Assembly: GCF_008831285.2 (NCBI RefSeq)
Contig: NC_045142.1
Span: 16,929,354 to 16,993,353 of the forward strand
From: Nymphaea colorata
Taxonomy: Eukaryota; Streptophyta; Magnoliopsida; Nymphaeales; Nymphaeaceae
DNA length: 64,000 nucleotides
Direction: 5' to 3'
Part shown: positions 56,320 through 64,000 of the stretch, piece by piece
How positions within the stretch are numbered: position 1 is the first letter of the stretch
Layout of the letters: every line of letters starts with the position of its first letter
Program-made: the position numbers and the translations under genes
Notes under the pieces: model-generated
Told to the model about the DNA's origin: nothing
Databases searched by the model: none
What the model saw: the letters and a program-made list of their open reading frames with translations, nothing else

Positions 56320-59000
56320 TCTCCCCTCAAACTTGTGGTGTGATGACCGAAAGTTTGCCAAAAAGAAATTGAGACCTGACAACAGCAACAACCTTAGTAA
56401 AGAAATCTCTTAGTTGATATTCAGATAGAACATAGAGATCAATGTTTTTATGAAGAAACTCTTCACGAACATCATGACAGTCCATCTCTATATGCTTTGT
56501 TTTTTCGCAAAATGTGTGAATGCTAACAATATAAATTGATATCTTTCAATAAACTTTTGAACCACACAATTTCCATTATTGTAGATGTCATGGCTTGATA
56601 TTCAACTTCAGTTGATGATAGCGACATCATGTTCTCTTTCTTGCATCACTAGAAAATTAATGAATTACCTAAAAACACACAAAAACCAGCGGTGGAGTGG
56701 CTATTATTGGGATCCCCACCCCAATCAGCATCTGTATAAGAAACTAATTCTAATGTAGAAGAGGAAGACAAGAAAAATCTATTATTCATTGTGTTCTTCA
56801 CATAATGCACAATTCGCATTGCCACTCATATGTGTACTGAAGTGGGATTTTGTTGGAGTTTGATTTATAACATGAACCGCATGAGCAATATCTGGTCTAA
56901 TGATAGAGAGATGAGATAGAGCACCAACAATTTATCGAAAAGGAGTAGGGTTCTCTAATATCTCTCCATCATCAATCTTTATTTTTACTCGAACTTTTGG
57001 AGTGTCTACAATTTTGTTGTCTGAAATATCTGCTTTGTCAATTCATTCACTAACAAATTTCATTTGCGAAAGCAAATAGCCTCTTTTGCTAGATGCAACT
57101 TCAATTCCAAGGAAATATGTTAGTATTCCCAAATCAATCATTTGAAAGCAATTCTTAAGAAATTGTTTTATCTTTATTATTCTTTTATCATCACTGCTAG
57201 TAATTACCATATCATCAATATACAACAATAAAACAATTACACCTACAAAAGTATTTTGTATTTTTCACAAACATGGTAGTATCTCAATAGCAAGATTGAA
57301 AACCTTGATCAAACATAACATTACTAAATTCGTCAAACTAAGCCTTGGGAGCTTGATTTAAACCATAAAAAGTTTTCTTAAGTCGTAACACTTTGTCCTG
57401 AGGTAGATCAAGTCCAAGAGAGGTGCTCATGAAAACTTCTTCATTTAACTTGCATTTTTAACATCCATTTGGAAAATAGACCATTGTTTAGTTGAAGCAA
57501 CGACAATAAAAGTTCTAACAGAGGTCATACGGGCAACTAAAGAAAAAGTCTCTTCATAATCGATTTCATATTCTTAGGCATATCTCTTAGTGACAAGTTT
57601 AGCATTATACCTTTCTAATGTCTCATCACTTCTAGTTTTGACTTTACAGATCCATCTATTCCTACGGTCTTTTTTCCTATAGGTAGAGAAACAATTTCCC
57701 AAGTCTCATTACTTTCGAGGGCTTTAAGCTCATGATTCATGGGCTTCAATCCAATTTAGATCTTCTTTAGCCTCAAGGTAAATGAAGGCTCATAAAAAGA
57801 ATGATGCGCCATAAGACAAGCTTGATATTTAAGAGAAAAATACTCGTATGAAATAAATCTTTGGGAAGACCTAATATGTCTTTGGGACCTTCTAGGATTG
57901 GATTGATTAGTTTCTTGAGTTGCATGACTTCTTCTCCTATAAACAGTAATATCTCTTGGAGGATTGATATTCGTAGAACTATCTTCTTTAATTTTTTCAA
58001 CTTGTTTCTCATCATTGGGATGATCATCATCATCGAAATCAGTCTATAGCATAATCTTTTAGTTGTTTGGGCTTACTTTTAAAACTATCTTCATTTTCTA
58101 AAAAGATCACATTTCTAGTAACATAGACTTTATCTCTTTCAACATCATAACATCTATAACCCGTTTGTGTTTCGGAGTATCTAATGAACACACAATCAAT
58201 AGCTTTGAAGGAAATTTTATCATCTTTGTTACTTAAAACAAACCATTTATAGCCAAAAACTTTAAGTCTATTGTAATTTGGCCTAATATTGTATAATTTT
58301 TCAAATGGAGAAATATGTTTCAAATCGGTAGACATAATATTTATCAAATTGGTTGATGTCAAAACAGCCTCAGCCCAAAAATTTTTAGGAACATTTTTGG
58401 ATAAAAGAAGTGCTCTTGTGGTTTTAATAATGTGCCTATGTTTTCGTTCAGCCACTCCATTTTGTTGTAGAGTATTTGGGCAAGATTTTTGAGGTACAAT
58501 GCCTTTATCTTTTACAGATTGTTCAAATTCATTTGAAATAAATTCTTCTCACAAATCACATTTAAAAATTTTAATGTTGGAGCCGAATTGGGTAATCATA
58601 TCATAAAAATTCTTGAAGCTTGCAAATATCTTCGATTTATGTTTGAGAAAGTAAACCCAAGTATGTCTACAGGAATCATCAATAAAGATCACATAATACA
58701 ATAATCCTCCTTTAGACATAATAGGGGCAGGTCCCCACACATCCGAATTCACCGATGTAAAAGGTATTTGGGCAGCAAAATTTCTAATATCAAAAGGTAA
58801 GGCCTTTAGTTTTGCCTTGATACAATCATTACAACAAAAATTCATTTGACAATGTTTTTCCAAGAAGGGAATACAAGATATTTTCTCTAAATTTGAATGT
58901 CCAAGTCCTTGCTGCCAAGTTTGGATATCACATTCTTTGACGATATTGTTTGAAGGTGTTGAAAGGTCCAAAAATTCAATGTACTAGAGATCGTTTGTTC

Positions 59001-59403
59001 CATAGTCACAAATAACGTCTCGGAGTTTTAAACGGTGAGGTTTTTCTCAGGTATAACACGCCACGTATGAGAAAAATGAGATAAAACGGGAAAAATATGA
59101 TAAATTTTTAAAAGTTGTAAAAAACTAAAAACGAAGAAAAAAAAAGTAAGAAACTAATAACCCAAACATCAAAAGATAAGTATATTTGCAACAAATAAAA
59201 AATAGAAAATGAAAAAAAAATTGTTTGGCACTAAAAAAACTGAAAAACATAAAAAAAGTGAAAAAAAACACGTTAAAAATGGGTTAAAAATGCATTTTTT
59301 TAATTTTAACATTTTTTTAGAAAGATGTTTTTTTTTTAGTTTTAAATGGCCATTTAATTTATCACATTTTTTTTTCAAAAAGAACGTGTTTTTTGTGACT
59401 ATA
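59001..59403. mobile_element. hAT-like MITE inside copia, right copy
   Basis: Counterpart of 9490-9891, with exact GTTTGTTC flanks (58993-59000 and 59404-59411) and CATAGTCACAAA / TTTGTGACTATA ends. Confidence 0.8.
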
Positions 59404-59865
59404 GTTTGTTCTAAAACCTTCCTCAATTGTCTTTTTAGGTAAATGGTCCTTTACCAAACATTTATATTGCGGGAAATCTATATCAAAACCAAGGTCAGCT
59501 ATTTGTGAAACAGACAATAAATTCAAGTTCAATTTAGAAATACATCTTACTTGGGGTACTTTTAAAATTCTGGATTCAAATGTTTGATCAATATTTCCAA
59601 TAGAGTCAATTTCAAGAGGAGTTCCATCAGCCATTTTCACAATGAAATATAAATCATTTTGAGTGCATCCGGTGAGAAGGGATTCACAAGGAGTCATATG
59701 AAAAGATGCACCTAAATCAATAATCCAAGAATACATACTTGAAGAAGTAGATGCAACAAAAGCTCCTAATGTTGAAGGTGTGCCTCCTCCCTTAAGCAAA
59801 GGTTGAATGGCTTTAATGAGCTTTGGGTGGCGAGCACTTACAAGTTGATCAAGTTGAAATGAGCT

Positions 59866-59876
59866 TGATTAGATTA
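59866..59876. other. Deletion junction joining copia to CACTA flank
   Basis: Sequence equal to left 9023-9030 (AATCAAGC inverted) passes within two or three bases into sequence equal to left 5549 downward (ATTATATGTATAAC). Left 5550-9022 is therefore missing, with at most 2-3 extra or shared bases at the joint. No repeated sequence longer than this was seen at both breakpoints. Confidence 0.85.
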
Positions 59877-59885
59877 TATGTATAA

Positions 59886-59889
<4 letters not shown>

Positions 59890-59940
<51 letters not shown>
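59890..59940. repeat. (GA)n microsatellite
   Basis: About 25 units. Counterpart of 5476-5523 and next to the deletion junction. Confidence 0.95.
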
Positions 59941-59942
<2 letters not shown>

Positions 59943-62237
59943 ACTGCAACTTCTTTTGGGAGCAACTGTACAGGTCACCACCAACCCCTTATGTGCATTT
60001 GGTTGCAATTTTGACTCCAATCAGTCCATCCATGTTGTATAAAGAAAACATGAGCACAAACTCATGGTTCAACCACTCTAGAATTCATGAATCTAGATTT
60101 GTGGATCAACATCAAACAACACAACATTCACCCTTGAGGAATTCCACAACCAGATGCATATGCATTGAACTTGTTTCAATATTTAAAACTCAAGGAAATA
60201 AAAGGATATTTCAAAAGACGAAGATTATTCTTCAACTTGAAGTTTATTGAAAAACATTGAAGTATGGATACATACATAAAGAAAAATTAAAAGGACAACC
60301 AAATTTTCAAATATAATTAATTTTATGTCTCTTCATGCCTATCAATATCATTGTCTAAATAAAAAGAAAAAAAAACTATCTAAAAACCATTGGGCTAGAT
60401 CCTCAATGTTCTTGATAGAAGCCCATCAATGCAATCTAAGACATGGAGACACAAGTAAAAGCTAAAACAAACTGCACAAGGAAGGACAACTATAACCAAA
60501 CACATAAAAGATAACCAGTTTATTGCTGGGGATAGTTCCACCGCCATCAGCATTCAAAAAGTATAATGAATTTGACAAGCTACCAAAAACAAGTACAAAA
60601 TTCAAACACTCTAAGAATGACAATCCTCAAAATAATACAATTTTAGCAGGTAGTTGGAATCCTTTCATATTAGTATCCTTTTAACAAGTTGCAGCAAACT
60701 GATGATCACTCACTCTTTCCAAACAAAAATATGAATAACATGGTCAAGAAGTGAAGGTATGGCTCCTTGAAGAAATGAGTTTATCTTTTTATCTGGTTCA
60801 ACAAACAGCCCTTCAAAATTGAGATGAACCCCCTTGCCATGGTTGGACTTTAGTAAGTCCAGGGATACTACTTGTTCTTCTATTCTCTTTATTTATATTC
60901 AGGTTTGTTATATTCAAAACCTTAACTTTCATTTGAAAACTTGCACTGTTTTAGAGTTTGGAGAAAAGGGGAACAAGAACCTAGAAAATTAAAATATTGA
61001 CTAAAATTTCTTGACAAAATGACATATGCATCACAAATTCTAGATCAAATAGCCTCATCGTGAGTATAAGAAAAAGCTTTGAAAAAGACCATTTAACTAC
61101 CATAGTATAGATCTGCAGAGGATAATCATAAACAGACAATTTACTAAGCAACAAATGAACTGGAGGAAGATGTAGACAAATGGAGAAGTATACCTTTTTA
61201 CCAACTTATTGTGGCTCAGTGGATGTAGACAAATGAAGGCATATCAATTATTTGGTTAGCAAAGAGTAGAACTAAGCCCAACGAAATCTGCACCATGATA
61301 TTGATATAAAAAAGTTGAGGATATTTCCAATCTTATCATAAAATTGAATTGTGTCACCTTATTTTCTGATGAATTTTCACAATGACATATAATACATATG
61401 ACGTTAACTTCTAGCACATACTAAAGGTTAGCATATCACTAGATGATCATTCCTTGCATAAAATCAGTAAGCAGAACTTCAACTCAAGTTATTAATGAAT
61501 GCATAATAGACTTGAAAAATAATGAAACGGCAACCAATTAGGAGTTATTTTTTGTGGCCAAAAGAATTAGTGGTTGAGCAATAAAAAGGAGTAATGTAAA
61601 ACGATCTAAACCTCTCATCTTCACTTAATATGAAGAAATCAACAATTTTGAAAATGAACCATCGTACTCTCAATAACTATCATAAGGAAACATCAAGGCC
61701 TTTTTTCTTGCCTTATAATGGCATCCCAACAAATAAAACAGATGCCTTAACACATATATAGAAAACATTCATGAAGAAGAAGATGCAACAGACAAAAGGC
61801 GTGCGAGCAGGGAAAGGGAAATGTGGAATCATTGATGACATGAAAATAATGGAAACCAGAAGGCAAGAGCACTAATAGATAAGGAAAGTCACCTGTTTGA
61901 AATTGGCAGTTCAGAAATATCATGATTTTGTTTCAACAAACATGATTTTGGTTATGATTTTGACAAATGGGGTACTATTGGACTGAGTGAGATGTTTGCT
62001 TTTTGTTTAAAATGGTACATACAAAAGAAAAAGAAGATTAAGGAGAAGAAGAACAAAAAGAAGCAGAATACATAAACAAATGGCATGAGATGGGGGTGAA
62101 AGAGACAGTGCCCCCCTCCATTGCCCACCCTTGGGTTGCTGGGGTAGCAATGTTGCAGTGGGAATACGAACGGCTGCAACAAGGAGGGGTTGCAATGTCT
62201 TTTGGTCATCGATCAAGATTCACATAGAATATGAAAA
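59941..62237. other. CACTA internal noncoding DNA, right copy
   Basis: Counterpart of 3178-5475. No recognisable gene. Confidence 0.5.
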
Positions 62238-62287
62238 GGAAGAAGAAGAAGAAGAAGAAGAAGAAGAAGAAGAAGAAGAAGAAGAAG
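62238..62287. repeat. (GAA)n microsatellite
   Basis: About 16 units, longer than the left counterpart (3142-3177). Confidence 0.9.
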
Positions 62288-62760
62288 CAACACAATAGAT
62301 AAAGAAAATGTCATGACAAGGAGAGAGATAGAGGTGTGTATGCATGTGTGAGTACCTCAAGCTTGGCTGCTTCTTGCTGCATAATAGTTGCTTTAAGATT
62401 ATCTTAGCCCAATGGTGAAAATCCTAGTGCTCGCTACCAATGATTGTTATAAAGCTTACATGGAGGACACTGATGACGTTTGAAAACCTCATACAATCAA
62501 AGGACACAGAGGACCCAAATGAAAAAATTGGGGAACACAAACCATGGGGAAGAAAGAGAAAAGTTACGGAAAAAACTACACGGAGAGGAAAGAGAAAAAG
62601 TTCGGGGACAAAAAACGTGGTGGGAGGAAAGAGAAAATTTTTTCAATTTTTTTTTTCAAAAGGTGAGTTGTACTGGTGAAAAAAATTGCCGGTATACTAT
62701 CGACCTATACCACCAATACAAATGGTATTTGTACAGTGAGTTGATAGCCATTTACAGGTG

Positions 62761-62880
62761 GAAAAGTCACGAGTGTAAGTAAAATATTATAACTATGACT
62801 GCTTCACCAATATAACATTGGAAAAGTCACCAGTGTAAGTAAAATATTATAACTGTGACTGCTTCACCAATATAACATTG
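62761..62880. repeat. 60-bp tandem duplication, right arm only
   Basis: Two units (62761-62820 and 62821-62880) both begin GAAAAGTCAC and end TATAACATTG, differing at two positions. The left arm has one unit (about 2612-2671). It falls in the CACTA subterminal region. Confidence 0.93.
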
Positions 62881-63060
62881 GCAATATAAAAATCAACGAA
62901 AAAATCACTGGTGTAAAAATGGTTTCAATAACATTCATCACCAGTATAAGCCTTGCATTATTTTCATGAAATTCAACACCAGCATATGTTTTTTACCAGT
63001 GAAATCCATCATTGCTATAATGTGCCAATGATAGCACCGATATAGGCCTGCTTTTTGTAG

Positions 63061-64000
63061 CATTAATACTAAAATTTTTCTTATAATTGTCTATGAGGAC
63101 AATGAAGTCCTATTTAACTGCAACCAGAGCCAAGATAGTCAGTGGGGAACGAAGCTCTTTCACCTTTTCAATTGCTAGACCACATGACCTAAATGCAAAG
63201 AGGTAGTCAAGAAAGTCTAAAGCACTCAAGCAAGAGAATGTCACGTGATTAAATTTTTGAAGAAACTATATATCACCAACAAAGAGTTAGACCATTGGAC
63301 TAAAAATGGTTATGGCAATCCTTTTAGCAAGATTTAGGGCAGCGTTCAGAACTGAACAAGATCCAAGTTCAAGCAGATACTGATCTTTATGATTATGAAT
63401 CTGAAAAGCTCCCCAAGAATGAACTGGAGAATTGTTTAATTGAGGAGCTCTTCTGAAAGCAAAAGTCTAGAATTGCTTGGACAAATAATGGTGAAAGGAA
63501 TTCTAGGTTTTTTCAGTCAATGGTAAATAGAAATGAGCACATGAGAAGATGTTGGGCATTAAAGTCTATTGGATTCAGTGAAGAGGACATGTATGGCATG
63601 CATAAAGTCCGCTGAGATTTTATCATGTCTTTCATTAGTGATGATGATTCTGATAGAGAAGTATTTTCAAACATTGAGTCAGCCCCAAAGGTTTTTGAAG
63701 AAAAAATAAGTTGTTGTTTAAAAGAGAAGAGTTTGCAAGAGTTGTATTCAGTAGGAAAAGTGGAAAGGCTACTGGCTTGGACAGGTTTGGAGCTGAATTC
63801 CACAAAAAAATTTGGCACATTATTGGAGATGATTTGGCTGCTGTATTATGAGAATTTTTCAAGATTGAAAAATTTGTTAAGCAGATCAATAAGCACATAT
63901 AGTGCTGATACCAAAATGCAATGTTGCTATTAACATAACTGATTTTAGGCAATTGTACAGTGCAGTGACTTATGTAAAATAATTACAAAAGTGATGACAT
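63061..64000 (+). pseudogene. LINE linker and reverse transcriptase start, right copy
   Basis: Counterpart of 1491-2424. FHFFNC, KEVVKK and the SRIAWTNNGERNSRFFQSMV block (about 63463) are visible, and the frame 63625-63933 continues toward the RT. It runs off the window, so the extent is unknown. A four-base difference (ATGC near 63600) separates it from the left copy. Confidence 0.82.

Larger units (their letters stand above)
55852..59868 (-). mobile_element. Copia retrotransposon, right copy, 5' part deleted
   Basis: The 3' LTR (55852-56319) and pol remain. The element is cut at about 59868 within the coding region between zinc knuckle and protease, and the 5' LTR and gag are gone. The integrase region is better preserved than in the left copy: 58971-58549 (GAG_pre-integrase to integrase D) and 58455-58039 (NGVAERKHRHI onward) are long open frames. 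The YIDD of RT is at about 57225-57200. The protease again reads DLGA (59720). Confidence 0.92.

Overview
This window is TE-rich nuclear DNA of a flowering plant. The evidence is plant-type LINE reverse transcriptase, CACTA (En/Spm) TNP2 transposase, Ty1/copia, long gypsy-style solo LTRs, small hAT-like elements, and fragments of a DEAD-box RNA helicase and a plant glycerol-3-phosphate acyltransferase (GPAT). I could not determine the species. No host gene with an intact, convincing coding sequence was found; nearly every recognisable coding stretch carries frameshifts or stops.

Layout. 1-2427 and 22186 to about 23260 are two halves of one minus-strand LINE, split by a CACTA-like element at 2428-22182 with an ATG target duplication. 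That element encodes a broken TNP2 transposase, itself split by a copia retrotransposon (7352-13015). The copia carries a 402-bp hAT-like insertion (9490-9891). The element also holds an En/Spm Transposase_24-like fragment and a captured genomic piece of a DBP2/RH20-type DEAD-box helicase (about 18870-19345). The order of insertion is therefore LINE, then CACTA, then copia, then MITE.

23260-46236 is mostly single-copy within the window. It has a minisatellite (23420-23660), two related LTRs in opposite orientation (24236-27290 minus; 32177-34397 plus, the latter a solo LTR with a perfect TCATC duplication), and a plus-strand LINE in two pieces (35865-37443 and 41960 to about 43120). Between the two LINE pieces lies a 4.5-kb block with a broken GPAT fragment and an 845-bp hAT-like element.

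46237-46336 is a run of exactly 100 N. From 46337 to the window end the sequence is a reverse-complement copy of 1491-22523, at about 98-99% identity where I compared it. The main differences are a 3.47-kb deletion (left 5550-9022 is absent), a 60-bp tandem duplication, and many small indels. Because the second copy starts exactly at the N gap, a misplaced, inverted alternative haplotype contig is at least as likely as a real giant inverted duplication.

I found no operon, CRISPR, rRNA or convincing tRNA. The noteworthy content is the insertion history, the gene capture by the CACTA element, the dated inverted copies, and the small transposon families with visible target duplications.
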